NCBI GenBank assembly: GCA_015680865.1 | Contig: JADAKE010000014.1 | Coordinates: 62,001 to 126,000 of the forward strand | Direction of reading: 5' to 3' | DNA from: Enterococcus lacertideformus | GTDB lineage: Bacteria; Bacillota; Bacilli; Lactobacillales; Enterococcaceae | DNA length: 64,000 nt | In this document: one piece after another, positions 40,566 to 50,559 of the stretch | How the letters are laid out: every line of letters begins with the position of its first letter | Numbering within the stretch: position 1 is the first letter of the stretch | Translations under genes and position numbers: made by a program | The notes under the pieces: generated by a model | Databases searched by the model: none | Seen by the model: the letters and a program-made list of their open reading frames with translations, nothing else | What the model was told of the DNA's origin: nothing

Positions 40566-43016
40566 ATGGAAAATCGTCAAGAAGTACAAGAATTAACTCT
40601 AGAAGAGGTAATGGGTGACCGCTTCGGACGTTACTCAAAATATATTATTCAAGAAAGAGCATTGCCAGATATTCGTGATGGATTAAAACCTGTTCAAAGG
40701 CGGATTTTATTTGCAATGAATAAAGATGGCAATACTTTTGATAAAGGATTCCGTAAATCAGCTAAATCAGTAGGAAATATCATGGGGAATTATCACCCAC
40801 ATGGAGATAGTAGTATTTATGAAGCAATGGTTCGAATGAGTCAAGATTGGAAGTTAAGAGAAGTTCTTATAGAGATGCACGGAAACAACGGAAGCATGGA
40901 TGGTGACCCACCTGCTGCAATGCGTTATACAGAAGCTCGTTTATCTCAATTAAGTGGAGAGATGCTGGCTGATATTGAGAAAAATACGGTTGATCTTGTC
41001 TGGAATTTTGATGATACAGAAAAAGAACCAACTGTTTTACCTGCGAGATACCCGAACCTCTTAGTCAATGGCTCAACCGGTATCTCAGCAGGATATGCGA
41101 CAGAGATACCTACCCATAACTTAGCAGAAGTGATTGATGGAACAATTTATCTTATTGATCATTCCCAAGCAAGTATAGATAAACTAATGGAGTATATCCC
41201 AGGACCTGATTTTCCTACTGGTGGAATCTTACAAGGCAAGGATGAAATTAAAAAAGCTTATGAAACTGGTCGAGGAAAAGTCATCCTACGGTCAAAAACA
41301 AAAATTGAGGCCATTAAAGGCAACAAACAACAAATTGTGATTTCTGAAATTCCTTATGAAGTGAATAAAGCCACGCTAGTTAAAAAAATGGATGAAATCC
41401 GTTTGAATAAGAAAATTGATGGGATTGCAGAAGTAAGGGATGAAAGTGACCGTACCGGATTACAGATTGTAGTTGAATTAAAAAAAGATACCAATGCACA
41501 AGGTATCTTGAATTACCTATTTAAAAACACTGAATTACAAATTAATTACAACTTCAATATGGTTGCAATTGATCATATGACGCCACATCAAGTGGGTTTA
41601 AAAGACATTTTAAGCAGTTATGTCGATCATCGAAAGCAAGTAATCACGAAACGTAGTCAGTTTGATTTAGCCAAAGCACAAAAACGTCAACATATCGTAG
41701 AAGGGCTAATGAAAGCTTTGTCCATCTTAGATGAAGTCATCATGACGATTCGAGAAAGTAAAGATAAGAAAAATGCCAAACAAAACTTAATTGATGTTTT
41801 TCAATTCACAGAAGAACAGGCAGAAGCAATCGTCACATTACAACTATATAGTTTAACAAATACAGATATTACAGAATTACGAAAAGAATCGGAAAATCTG
41901 ATAGCACAAATTACTGAACTGAATAAGATCTTAGCAAATGATAAAGAACTATTTTCTGTGATGAAAAAAGAACTTCGCGAAGTAAAGAAAAAATATGCAA
42001 GTGGACGTTTGACCATGATTGAAGACGAAATTGAAGAGATTAAAATTGACACGAAATTGTTAGTCGCACAAGAAGAGGTCATTGTCAGTGTAACTAGAGA
42101 AGGTTACGTGAAACGTACAAGTCTACGTTCTTATAGTGCCTCAAAACCAGAGGAAATCGGGATGCGAGAAGGAGACTATCTCTTATACTCGGGCGAACTA
42201 AATACATTGGATCATCTTCTTTTGATCACAAGTAAAGCCAACGTTATCTATCGTCCTGTCCATGAGTTACCGGATCTAAAATGGAAAGATGCCGGCGAAC
42301 ATATCTCACAAACGATTTTAAATCTTTCAGTTAATGAAGTCATTCTGGCAGTTTTTCCCTACAAAAAAATTGAGGCTGAGAAAACGTTGGTCTTTATCAG
42401 TAAAAATGGCTGGATCAAACAAACCAGAATGACTGAATTTGAGCCGTGGCGCACGTATAAGAGTCGTCCGCTTAGTGGGATGAAACTTAAGAGTACAGAT
42501 GATGAACTAGTCGCCGTCTTCCTTGAGGATGAGCAAATGGACTTAGATGTCTTTTTAGTCACATGTCAAGGAATGGGGTTACGTTATCCATTGAAAGAAG
42601 TACCTGTAGTTGGTGCAAAAGCTGCGGGTGTTCGTTCCATCAATTTAAAAGAAGAAGATACGGTTGTGAATGGCTTGTTAGTATTTTCTGAAGGAGATAC
42701 TCCTATAGTCATTGTCACTCAACGAGGAGCAATCAAAAGGATGTTGGCTCAAGAAATCACTCAGACTTCTCGTGCAAAACGTGGTGTGACTGTTCTACGT
42801 GAATTAAAGAAAAATCCACATCGTGTCATTTATATGTCAGAAGGAACAGCTAAAGAACGAATCATCATTAATCAGAAAGGGCAAGAGTTGTTCATTAATC
42901 CTACTGACTACCCAATTGGTGATCGCATGTCGAATGGTTCATTTGTAGTAGATGAGAAAAAGGGTGGCGAGGTTATATGCGTCATAGATGTTCCAGAAAT
43001 TGTAATTGAAAATTAA
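40566..43016 (+). CDS. parC: DNA topoisomerase IV subunit A
   Basis: DNA-cleaving subunit of topoisomerase IV. The 816-residue protein has the winged-helix segment NYHPHGDSSIYEAMVRMSQ (residues 75-93), the catalytic Tyr121 in AAMRYTEARL, and a C-terminal beta-pinwheel. The quinolone-determining positions are wild type here (Ser82 and Glu86 in this numbering, usually called S80/E84). ATG follows AATAGGAGGTCACCGA. Operon with parE, followed by a perfect terminator. Complete. Confidence 0.97.
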   Translation: MENRQEVQELTLEEVMGDRFGRYSKYIIQERALPDIRDGLKPVQRRILFAMNKDGNTFDKGFRKSAKSVGNIMGNYHPHGDSSIYEAMVRMSQDWKLREVLIEMHGNNGSMDGDPPAAMRYTEARLSQLSGEMLADIEKNTVDLVWNFDDTEKEPTVLPARYPNLLVNGSTGISAGYATEIPTHNLAEVIDGTIYLIDHSQASIDKLMEYIPGPDFPTGGILQGKDEIKKAYETGRGKVILRSKTKIEAIKGNKQQIVISEIPYEVNKATLVKKMDEIRLNKKIDGIAEVRDESDRTGLQIVVELKKDTNAQGILNYLFKNTELQINYNFNMVAIDHMTPHQVGLKDILSSYVDHRKQVITKRSQFDLAKAQKRQHIVEGLMKALSILDEVIMTIRESKDKKNAKQNLIDVFQFTEEQAEAIVTLQLYSLTNTDITELRKESENLIAQITELNKILANDKELFSVMKKELREVKKKYASGRLTMIEDEIEEIKIDTKLLVAQEEVIVSVTREGYVKRTSLRSYSASKPEEIGMREGDYLLYSGELNTLDHLLLITSKANVIYRPVHELPDLKWKDAGEHISQTILNLSVNEVILAVFPYKKIEAEKTLVFISKNGWIKQTRMTEFEPWRTYKSRPLSGMKLKSTDDELVAVFLEDEQMDLDVFLVTCQGMGLRYPLKEVPVVGAKAAGVRSINLKEEDTVVNGLLVFSEGDTPIVIVTQRGAIKRMLAQEITQTSRAKRGVTVLRELKKNPHRVIYMSEGTAKERIIINQKGQELFINPTDYPIGDRMSNGSFVVDEKKGGEVICVIDVPEIVIEN

Positions 43017-43038
43017 CTGTTATAACTTTTTTATAAAG

Positions 43039-43068
43039 AACCCAAACTGTATTAATACAGTTTGGGTT
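43039..43068 (+). terminator. Terminator of parE-parC
   Basis: Perfect palindrome AACCCAAACTGTATT / AATACAGTTTGGGTT followed by TATTTT. Confidence 0.9.
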
Positions 43069-43113
43069 TATTTTCTATGTTTATTAAAAAAAATTAAATA
43101 ATTTAACAAAAAG

Positions 43114-43131
43114 ATGTGAAAGTATTCACAA
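43114..43131. promoter_or_regulatory. Rex operator upstream of pflB
   Basis: ATGTGAAAGTATTCACAA matches the Rex box TTGTGAA-N4-TTCACAA with one mismatch. Rex is the NADH/NAD+ redox repressor of fermentation genes in Firmicutes. The site is about 100 bp upstream of the -35 of the pflB promoter. Confidence 0.75.
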
Positions 43132-43212
43132 TTTAAAATGTTTATATATCAATGTTTATGTTTTATTTAAAATGTAAATGCTTTTTTTGTTAAATAAAAA
43201 ACAAGAAAACCC

Positions 43213-43240
43213 TTGCAAAGTTAGTATTCTGTGTTATACT
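43213..43240 (+). promoter_or_regulatory. pflB promoter
   Basis: TTGCAA, 16-bp spacer and TATACT, about 50 bp before the pflB start, in an A/T-rich region. Confidence 0.75.
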
Positions 43241-43288
43241 AATCACGTAAAAACTGTTACATAAAACAGACAACAGGAGGTCCATACA

Positions 43289-45417
43289 ATGGAGCAATGG
43301 AATGGTTTTAAAGGAACAAAATGGAAAGAAGGCGTAGATACAAGAGACTTCATCCAAAATAACTACACAGAATCGTGGAGATGATCACTTTTTAGAAAAA
43401 CCAACAGAAGCAACAGAAAAATTATGGGCAGAACTACAAAAGTTAAATGACATCCAATTTGAACGCAATGGCGTTTATGATATGGATACAGATATCGTGT
43501 CTACGATCACTTCTCATGAGGCTGGTTACTTAGATAAAGAACTTGAAAAAATCGTTGGTTTACAAACGGATAAACCATTAAAACAAGCATTCATGCCTTT
43601 TGGTGGTATCAATATGGCAAATAATGCCTTAACAAGTAATGGTTACACCCCAAATGATGAGTTAACGCATATCTTTACTGATTGGAGAAAAACACATAAT
43701 CAAGGCGTTTTCGATGCTTATACAGCTGAAATGCGTGCCGCTCGTAAAAATAAAATCATTACTGGACTTCCTGATGCTTATGGCCGTGGGCGCATCATTG
43801 GTGATTATCGACGTGTTGCTTTATACGGTATTGATTATTTGATGGCACAAAAGAAAAAAGATCATGATATGACTGGATACCATACAATGGACGAAGAAGT
43901 AATCCGTCTTCGTGAAGAAATTACAGAACAATATCGGGCATTAGCACAGATGAAAGAAATGGCTGCAACATAATGTCAATTGGTCGAATTTCTGCTTTCT
44001 TAGATATTTACATTCAACGTGATTTAGACAACGGTGTAATCACAGAACAAGAAGCACAAGAACTAATTGATCATTTAGTCATGAAATTGCGCATGGTGAA
44101 ATTTGCTCGTACACCAGAATATAACCAATTATTCTCTGGTTTCCCAATTTGGGCGACACTTTCAATCGCTGGTATGTGATTAGATGGTCGTTCATTAGTA
44201 ACGAAAAATGATTTCCGTCTATTACACACGCTAACAAATATGGGACCTTCTCCAGAACCAAACTTAACTGTATTATATTCAGAACATTTACCAGAAGGTT
44301 TTAGAACTTATGCAAGTAAAATCGCTATCGAAAGTTCATCTATACAATTTGAAAATGATAATCTGCTTCGCGAACAATGGGGTTCAGATGACTGTGCGAT
44401 TGCATGCTGTGTTTCTGGAACAGTCGTTGGGAAAGATATGCAGTTCTTTGGCGCACGTGCAAACCTAGCAAAAGCATTATATATGCAATCAATGGAGGCG
44501 TGGATGAAGTAACTGGTGCACAAGTAGGTCCTGAATATCGACCAATCACTGGGGAAACATTAGAATTTGACCAAGTGAAACACAACTTTATGAACATAAT
44601 GGACTGGTTAGCAGAACTTTATGTCAACACGTTGAACATCATTCATTATATGCATGATAAATATTCATATGAAGCTGCTCAATTAGCATTGATGGATTCA
44701 GATTTAAAACGTACTTTTGCTACTGGGATCGCTGGAATTTCCCATGCAGCAGATAGTTTAGCTGCGATCAAATATGCACAAGTAAAACCAATACGTAATG
44801 AAAAAGGAATTGCTGTTGACTTTGAAGTAACAGGTGAGTTTCCAAAATACGGAAATGATGATGATAAGGCAGATAAACTTGCTGAATGGATCTTAGAGTA
44901 CTTTATGACACAAATCAAACGTCATAAGACATATCGTAATTCGACACCAACAACCTCATTGCTTACAATCACATCAAATGTGGTTTATGGTAAAAATACT
45001 GGGAATACACCTGATGGACGTGAAGCTGGCAAACCTCTTGCTCCAGGGGCAAATCCAAGTTATAATGCAGAACAAAATGGTTTATTGGCAAGTCTTAATT
45101 CGACAGCTAAAATCAATTATGCGTATGCTCGTGATGGAATCTCTAATACCCAAACAATCAACCCTTCTGGTCTTGGTAAAGATGAAGAGACACGAATCGG
45201 TAACTTACGTAATGTATTAGATGGATACTTCTCTAAAGGCGCTTATCATTTGAACGTAAACGTATTTAGTAATGACTTATTACGCGATGCAATGGAAAAT
45301 CCAATGAAATATCCTAACTTGACTATTCGTGTTTCAGGTTATGCAGTTAAATTCCGTGATTTAACAAGAGAACAACAATTAGATGTGTTGATGAGAACTT
45401 CACATGACAGAATGTAA
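43289..45417 (+). pseudogene. pflB: Pyruvate formate-lyase, multiply disrupted
   Basis: Glycyl-radical enzyme converting pyruvate and CoA to formate and acetyl-CoA anaerobically. The start MEQWNGFKGTKWKEGVDTRD follows ACAGGAGGTCCATACA. Lesions: frameshift near 43370 (NNYTES / RGDDHFLE); a deletion with frameshift at 43972-43977, joining KEMAAT to [14 protein letters not shown] and removing about 35 codons; nonsense TGA at 44177 in SIAGM-stop-LDGRS; and a one-base loss near 44478 in the segment AKALLYAINGG. The region with the catalytic cysteine pair survives as IACCVSG. The C-terminal glycyl-radical segment survives as [15 protein letters not shown]. At least four independent inactivating changes rule out simple sequencing error. 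Confidence 0.96.
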
Positions 45418-45823
45418 TAAAGAGGTTGTGACAGAAGCGCTCAGTTCCGAACAAATAAGAAATGATTTTCTAAAATAGTTTTTCATATTTTTGAAAATCA
45501 GGGCTTATTGTTGAGACGTTGCTTCTTGAACACCATGAATTAGAGGTTGCGAGCAGCATGATCTGCTTCAAAAATTAAGAACAAACGCATGAAAATGGTT
45601 TTCATATTTTTGCGTGTTTGAACTTGATTCCGTAGAAGCAATGCTGAGAACACCGTGGGAGGTTATGAAAAGGCTGATCTTTATCAAGCAATAATAACGA
45701 ACAGAGAAAAACAGCTTTTCATATTTTTCCTCTGTTTGGACTTATTGCCGAAGATGCAAGCCTTTGAATACCGATTAAAAACAGGTTATGAAAAGGTTGG
45801 TCTGCTTCAAGAATTAAGCTTTT
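45418..45823 (+). repeat. Intergenic hairpin-repeat array, locus 3 (best preserved)
   Basis: Three full units and one partial unit fill the pflB-pflA gap. Unit 1 (about 45420-45530) pairs AGAAGC/GCTTCT, AATAAG/CTTATT and TGATTTTC/GAAAATCA. Unit 2 (about 45540-45656) pairs GCAGCAT/ATGCTG, AATTAAG/CTTGATT and CAAACGCA/TGCGTGTTTG. Unit 3 (about 45660-45772) pairs AAAGGCT/AGCCTTT, GCAATAA/TTATTGC and AACAGAG/CTCTGTT. Units open GAGGTT(A/G)(T/C)GA, have a TTTTCATATTTTT loop zone and close TTGAA(C/T)ACC. Confidence 0.8.
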
Positions 45824-45953
45824 AAAACTTTATCGCAAAGGAAAAATCCGAGGGCAGGACGAATGATTGTCTTTGCCCTCCTCTTTTCAGTTGTCGTAAA
45901 CAATTTAGGTATGTTTTAAACAAAAATGAAATCAAAGAAAAGAAGTGATCTTT

Positions 45954-46715
45954 ATGGAAGAAAAAACAATTGGCTACGTTCATTCAATCGAAACATTTGG
46001 TTCAGTTGATGGACCAGGCGTTAGATTCGTCGTTTTTATGCAAGGTTGTCGCATGCGTTGTGAATTTTGTCATAATCCTGATACATGGAATATAGGTGGA
46101 GGAAAAGAATACACAGCAGATGAACTTTTAGATCAAGCGGAACGTTATCGTTCTTATTGGGGAGCCGAAGGGGGAATCACTGTCAGTGGTGGGGAACCGT
46201 TATTACAGATTGATTTCTTGATTGAATTGTTTCAGAAAGCCAAAGAACGTGGCATGCATACGACACTTGATACATGTGGAAAACCATTCACACGTGAGGA
46301 ACCATTCTTTTCTCGTTTTCAAGAATTGATGAAATATACTGAATTGTTGCTTTTTGATATCAAGCACATTGATAATGAAGCCCATAAGAAGTTAACTCGT
46401 TGGGGAAATGAGAATATTTTGGACATGGCGCAATATCTTTCTGAAACCAACAAGCCAGTTTGGATTAGACATGTTTTAGTTCCTGAACGCAGTGACTATG
46501 ATGAATATTTGATTCGCTTGGATGAATTTATCAAAACATTAAATAATGTTGCTAAAGTGTAAATCTTACCTTATCATACAATGGGAAAATATAAGTGGGA
46601 AACCCTTGGTCTGGAATATCCATTAGAAGGGATCGAACCTCCAACGAAAGAAAGAGTCGAAAATGCAAAACAGCTACTTCACACTGAAGAATATAAAGGT
46701 TATCTTAAACAATAG
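45954..46715 (+). pseudogene. pflA: Pyruvate formate-lyase activating enzyme, nonsense mutation
   Basis: Radical-SAM enzyme that installs the glycyl radical in PflB. The 253-codon gene has MQGCRMRCEFCHNPDTWN (CxxxCxxC cluster motif), VSGGEPLLQ and VWIRHVLVPERSDYDEYLI. A TAA at 46560-46562, where a sense codon is expected between NNVAKV and ILPYHTMGKYKWE, removes the last 51 codons. The remainder to 46715 is readable. The start ATG at 45954 has AAGAAGTGA upstream. The truncated protein keeps the SAM/iron-sulphur core, but it lacks the C-terminal strand and helix, and its substrate gene pflB is also dead. Confidence 0.9.
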
Positions 46716-46800
46716 AAAAGGACGGATAAGAAGATAAGTATTGCTTCTTTTCCGTTTTTTGCTATTATTAAATAGGAGAAATCACAAAGGAGCGAGACAA

Positions 46801-47727
46801 ATGACAAAAATTTTAGTTTTTGGTCACCAAAATCCAGATACCGATGCAATAGGAGCTGCAATTGCTTTCTCACATTTGCAAAATCAATTAGGAACAGAAA
46901 CGGAAGCTGTTGCTTTAGGTACACCCAATGAAGAAACCCAATATGCGTTGGCTTATTTTAATCTTTCGGCACCGCGTGTTGTTCGTTCTGCCACAGAAGA
47001 AGAAGCGCAAGTTATGTTGGTTGATCATAATGAATTTCAACAAAGTATAGAAGATATTGCTGAAACAGAAATTTTAGCAGTCGTTGATCATCATCGTATT
47101 GCAAACTTCGAAACAGCAAATCCTCTTTATTATCGAGCAGAGCCTGTTGGGTGTACAAGCACGATCATTTTGAAATTATACAAAGAAAATCAAATAGCAA
47201 TTCCTAAAGAAATAGCAGGAATCATGCTATCTGCGATTTTATCGGATACTTTGTTATTCAAATCACCTACATGTACACCAGAAGATGAAGTTGCAGCAAA
47301 AGAACTTGCGGAACTTGCCGGAGTAGATGTGATAAGCTATGGGCTGGAAATGTTAAAAGCAGGAACAAATCTTAGTGATAAAACAGCTGCTGACTTGTTG
47401 GATCTTGATGCAAAAAGTTTCCCAATGGGTGGATCAAATGTAAGAATCGCACAAGTCAATACTGTAGATTTAAATGAAGTAATGGTACGCCAAAAGGAAC
47501 TTGAAGAAGCAATGGCTGATGAAATGACGAAAAATAATTATGACTTGTTTGTTTTAGTTGTGACAAACATTTTAGACAGTAACTCTGAACTTTTAGTCGC
47601 TGGTGAAGGACTAGATAAAGTAGAAGAGGCTTTCCAAGTGAAATTAACGAATAATCATGCCTTGTTAAAGGGTGTTGTTTCACGTAAAAAACAAGTGGTA
47701 CCACAATTAACAGCTGTCTTTAGTTAA
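46801..47727 (+). CDS. ppaC: Manganese-dependent inorganic pyrophosphatase
   Basis: DHH-family (family II) pyrophosphatase hydrolysing PPi. The 308-residue protein has metal-binding motifs [23 protein letters not shown] and [11 protein letters not shown] (DHH) and a C-terminal substrate-binding domain with the [10 protein letters not shown] tail. The ATG at 46801 is chosen because AAAGGAGCGAGACAA lies just upstream. An in-frame ATG at 46741 has no ribosome binding site. Complete. It follows the pfl genes, an order also known from streptococci and other enterococci. Confidence 0.96.
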   Translation: MTKILVFGHQNPDTDAIGAAIAFSHLQNQLGTETEAVALGTPNEETQYALAYFNLSAPRVVRSATEEEAQVMLVDHNEFQQSIEDIAETEILAVVDHHRIANFETANPLYYRAEPVGCTSTIILKLYKENQIAIPKEIAGIMLSAILSDTLLFKSPTCTPEDEVAAKELAELAGVDVISYGLEMLKAGTNLSDKTAADLLDLDAKSFPMGGSNVRIAQVNTVDLNEVMVRQKELEEAMADEMTKNNYDLFVLVVTNILDSNSELLVAGEGLDKVEEAFQVKLTNNHALLKGVVSRKKQVVPQLTAVFS

Positions 47728-47803
47728 ATTATGAAATTAAAAGCATAATTAAAACAGTCAATTATGAACCAAGTGATAAAACGCAACGAGTAAATTCAGT
47801 CAC

Positions 47804-47861
47804 AATAAGGCGAATCATCCTGAAAATAGGAAAAGCTATTTTTAGGATGACTCGCTTTATT
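47804..47861. repeat. 57-nt hairpin repeat, copy 2
   Basis: Stem AATAAGGCGAATCATCC / GGATGACTCGCTTTATT continued by AAAATAG / CTATTTT around loop GAAAAG. It matches 20964-21020. In the helix an A-T pair of copy 1 (GAATAATCC/GGATTATTC) is a C-G pair here (GAATCATCC/GGATGACTC), a compensatory double change. It lies downstream of ppaC and may act as a terminator. Confidence 0.75.
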
Positions 47862-47881
47862 TACGAAGAAAGTACTTCGAA

Positions 47882-47975
47882 TTAGAGGTTATGAAAGAAG
47901 TGATCAGCTAAAAGAAGAGGTCGTGAAAAGGCTGTTCTGCATCAAATAATAATAACGAATAGCTGATTCGGTTCT
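47882..47975 (+). repeat. Intergenic hairpin-repeat array, locus 4 (partial units)
   Basis: Two opening halves, GAGGTTATGAAAGAAGTGATC and GAGGTCGTGAAAAGGCTG, with AATAATAATAACGAA as in unit 3 of locus 3. Closing halves are degraded. Confidence 0.55.
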
Positions 47976-48047
47976 AAGAGGGAGCGTAAAAGGTTTCACG
48001 AGCATTTCATTAATATAGAGAAAAAGATGGAATAATAAGGAGAAAAA

Positions 48048-48374
48048 ATGAACTATTTTTATTCAAAAGCTCAACAAAAGTCAATCGAAAAGATGGTTAA
48101 CAGCAATATTTTTCAGTTGCTTATTGAATATATGTATCAGCATCAAAAAGAAGACATTATTTTAAGAGACTTAAAAAAATTTTTCCCTCAGCGTCAATTT
48201 GAATCTTTTCTTGACCAATTAATTGAAGAAAAATTAATAAGGCGTGAAAATCGACGGTACTACCTTAATTTTCCTATATTCAATGAAATAGAAGTTCAAG
48301 AAGAAGTCGAAGAAAAAGCAGCTCTTATTTTACAAGAATTAAGCTCCTTATCAAAAGAAGAAAAAAAATTATGA
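48048..48374 (+). CDS. DUF1803-like small protein
   Basis: A 108-residue protein with a winged-helix-like core, NIFQLLIEYMYQHQKEDIIL then RRENRRYYLNFPIF, similar by recall to DUF1803 proteins of streptococci, which also neighbour ppaC. ATG follows AATAAGGAGAAAAA. The stop overlaps the next start by four bases (ATGA), so the two genes form a coupled pair. Function unknown. A role in DNA binding is only suggested by the winged-helix look. Confidence 0.65.
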   Translation: MNYFYSKAQQKSIEKMVNSNIFQLLIEYMYQHQKEDIILRDLKKFFPQRQFESFLDQLIEEKLIRRENRRYYLNFPIFNEIEVQEEVEEKAALILQELSSLSKEEKKL

Positions 48375-48919
48375 TGGGAGAAGTAGTTTGGCTTGATTGC
48401 TTTGAAATGGGAACAGACTATTTCTATGGGACTACCGATCAATGTATTTCTGTAAGTAAACATGTCGCTGGTAATAAGAAGGTTCAATTTGTCTCTTTGA
48501 ATGTTCAAGATAAACTATCTTTATCACTCGCTAATTATTTTTACTTGCAAAAACAACAATTACCAATGCCTAAAAAATTTTTAGATTTGGAAAAAATAAT
48601 TGGAGATGTTAATGAGACATATTACTTTGATCAAGTAGAAGTTATTCTCGAACGTATTCAAGCAAAGAAATATAAGCAACGACGTCCAAGTATCTTTTTT
48701 GAGTCTTTAGTATTGTCTAATACAGTATCTACCGAAGTGAAAGAAGAAGTGCAGCCCCAAATAAAGTTACCTATGATTGAAGAGGATACAAAAGCAATCA
48801 TTTTTCCAAAAGAGAATAAAGAGCAAACAATCGAAAAGCGTGCCTATGTAAAGAGAAAAGTCTACGAGCGTTTACTTGAACAACTTTCATTTACAGATTT
48901 TTCTTATATACGTAAATGA
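48371..48919 (+). CDS. Unrecognised protein coupled to the DUF1803-like gene
   Basis: A 182-residue soluble protein starting MMGEVVWLDCFEMGTDYFYG. A central ordered part is followed by a charged linker (about residues 110-150) and a basic C-terminal helix with YVKRKVYERLLEQLSFTDFS. The start overlaps the upstream stop (ATGATGG), implying translational coupling. No domain recognised. It ends at a strong bidirectional terminator. Confidence 0.6.
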   Translation: MMGEVVWLDCFEMGTDYFYGTTDQCISVSKHVAGNKKVQFVSLNVQDKLSLSLANYFYLQKQQLPMPKKFLDLEKIIGDVNETYYFDQVEVILERIQAKKYKQRRPSIFFESLVLSNTVSTEVKEEVQPQIKLPMIEEDTKAIIFPKENKEQTIEKRAYVKRKVYERLLEQLSFTDFSYIRK

Positions 48920-48922
48920 TAA

Positions 48923-48968
48923 AAAAACAGTATAAGACAATTGAGCATGGTTGTCTTATACTGTTTTT
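48923..48968. terminator. Bidirectional terminator, 18-bp stem
   Basis: AAAAACAGTATAAGACAA / TTGTCTTATACTGTTTTT around TTGAGCATGG. It also contains the last codons and stop of the convergent membrane gene. Confidence 0.92.
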
Positions 48969-49567
48969 CTTAGTTTCCACATCAAAAATCCGAGGTACAA
49001 AATAAAAAGTAATTCTAAAAAATTACTTGTCATCTGAATATTTGCTGGGTCAAAAGTTGGTGCTAATGCTAATATAAGGAAAGAGAAGACACTATATCCA
49101 AAACAAAAAAATGGGATGATTTGTATCAAAAAAGGCAAGTGTAATTTTTTGAATAACAAGGAAAAAATAAAATAGGTGAAGATTGATAAAATCACAACTA
49201 ATCCATTTAGTATAAAAAAGAATAGTAAATTTTGATCAAATGAATAAAATAAAGCGGCAAGTAAAGCCAATAACTTTAATGCAACAAAAACAGCTGTTCC
49301 TTCATTCATCATTTTAGGTAATTGATACATCATGAATGCTCTAAAGGAGAGTGAAAAAATTAAGCCGCAAAGAGAAGAAAGGATCAATAGTAATTGACTC
49401 TCATCTAACTGATAAAGTCCAGGGGGATCTAGCAACAACCAACCAAACGCATTACATGGCGTATCGGAAGATCGGAAATAGGAATAGCATATAAATAATA
49501 GAAGTGTCAATAGACCAAAAATCGTTCCTATGTGTAAAAAGGTAGTTGTATTTCGTTTCGTTTCCAT
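48956..49567 (-). CDS. Multi-pass membrane protein, unknown
   Basis: A 203-residue protein with about six hydrophobic segments, starting METKRNTTTFLHIGTIFGLL from the ATG at 49567 (AGGAGAATAT upstream). A longer frame to 49666 has no ribosome binding site. An extracellular loop has a Pro/Gly-rich NAFGWLLLDPPGLYQLDES. The stop codon lies inside the right arm of the terminator. No family recognised. Most likely a lineage-specific membrane protein. Confidence 0.65.
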   Translation of the reverse strand: METKRNTTTFLHIGTIFGLLTLLLFICYSYFRSSDTPCNAFGWLLLDPPGLYQLDESQLLLILSSLCGLIFSLSFRAFMMYQLPKMMNEGTAVFVALKLLALLAALFYSFDQNLLFFFILNGLVVILSIFTYFIFSLLFKKLHLPFLIQIIPFFCFGYSVFSFLILALAPTFDPANIQMTSNFLELLFILYLGFLMWKLRKTV

Positions 49568-49709
49568 ATATTCTCCTGAAAAAAATAGTGTTGAACATAC
49601 TTCATATGATAACAAAATGATGAGTAGATGTCGATACTTTTTAATGTAAATAATAAATAAGAACAATTTTGTAGAATAAATTTCATTTTAAAAGAAATTT
49701 ATCAAAAAA

Positions 49710-50252
49710 TTATTTTGTTCGTCGGTTACGTACTTTCTTGGTCCAAAAGCCACCAGAGATATACTTTGGTTCGTAAGAGATGATAAATGAACGTGATTCA
49801 ATTTCTTTGATTAAATGATAAAGTTCTCTTTCATTTTTTCGGGGAGAAAGTATTTCTAACACCAAACGTTCACCTTCCAGGCCCAAGGCTGCACTTTGTG
49901 TGACTCAATAACCATGTTGTCTTAAAATATTTGGCAGATGTTGTTCTTCTAAACTATTTGCTGGTAAAATCGTAGTCACCATGATATAGCCTAACGCTAA
50001 TTTATCTTCAATCAATATTCCTATACTGATTCCTACAGCATAACCTAATGCATAAACAAATAAGTTTAAAGGGTTATCTAAGCGGTCTAATACTAATGAC
50101 AAACCTACGATATAAATAATTATCTCCACCATACTAACTAAAGGAGCGATCAGGCGATAGCCCTTCATTGTTAACATAAATCTGAGTGTATTTAAGGTTA
50201 TATAAGAAAAATTAATCAGAAAAATCATTAATAACATTCTAAAATTGATCAT
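49710..50252 (-). pseudogene. UPF0316 (DUF2179/DUF5698) membrane protein, nonsense mutation
   Basis: A 180-codon gene of the UPF0316 group: three membrane helices (FLINFSYITLNTLRFMLTMKG region, VEIIIYIVGLSLVL, YALGYAVGISIGILIEDKLA) and a cytoplasmic DUF2179-like domain. TGA at 49907-49905 interrupts it after LRQHGY. The rest continues in the same frame as VTQSAALGLEGERLVLEIL to the stop at 49710. The truncated product would keep the membrane part and lose most of the soluble domain. Start at 50252 with AAAGGAGTATTTTGT upstream. Confidence 0.82.
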
Positions 50253-50411
50253 ACAAAATACTCCTTTCTTATTCTTTTAATTTAATAATAACAGAAAAAT
50301 TAGAATATAAGTCTTTTTTTATTTTCTATTATATTTATAGGGAATATTTTTTGCAGTGTTGCAAGTTTTTTTAATTTCTCCACGTATCCTCTCCTTTCAC
50401 TTGGATTTGGT

Positions 50412-50555
50412 ATGACGGGGATCTGCGCTCTTCTTTTATTTACAAAAGTAATCAATTTAATTTTGATTTTATTCGGTATATTTAGTTTATTTCAAGTAAT
50501 CGTTAGTGTTTGGGTAATAGTTCGTTCAGCAATTTTGATGAAATTAGGTGAGTAA
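50412..50555 (+). CDS. Possible short membrane peptide or gene fragment
   Basis: A 47-codon frame (MTGICALLLFTKVINLILIL..) encodes two hydrophobic helices and overlaps the next gene's start. The frame stays open for at least 25 codons upstream without a start or ribosome binding site, so this may be the 3' end of a truncated membrane gene. Confidence 0.3.
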   Translation: MTGICALLLFTKVINLILILFGIFSLFQVIVSVWVIVRSAILMKLGE

Positions 50556-50559
50556 AATA

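Noticed and set aside
40566..43016. Fluoroquinolone-resistance mutation in ParC or ParE
   Set aside because: Ser82 and Glu86 (commonly numbered 80 and 84) are wild type, and nothing unusual was seen in the ParE Toprim block.
45418..45823. CRISPR array
   Set aside because: Units are about 115 bp, imperfect, self-complementary along their whole length, without short identical repeats and unique spacers, and no cas genes are present.
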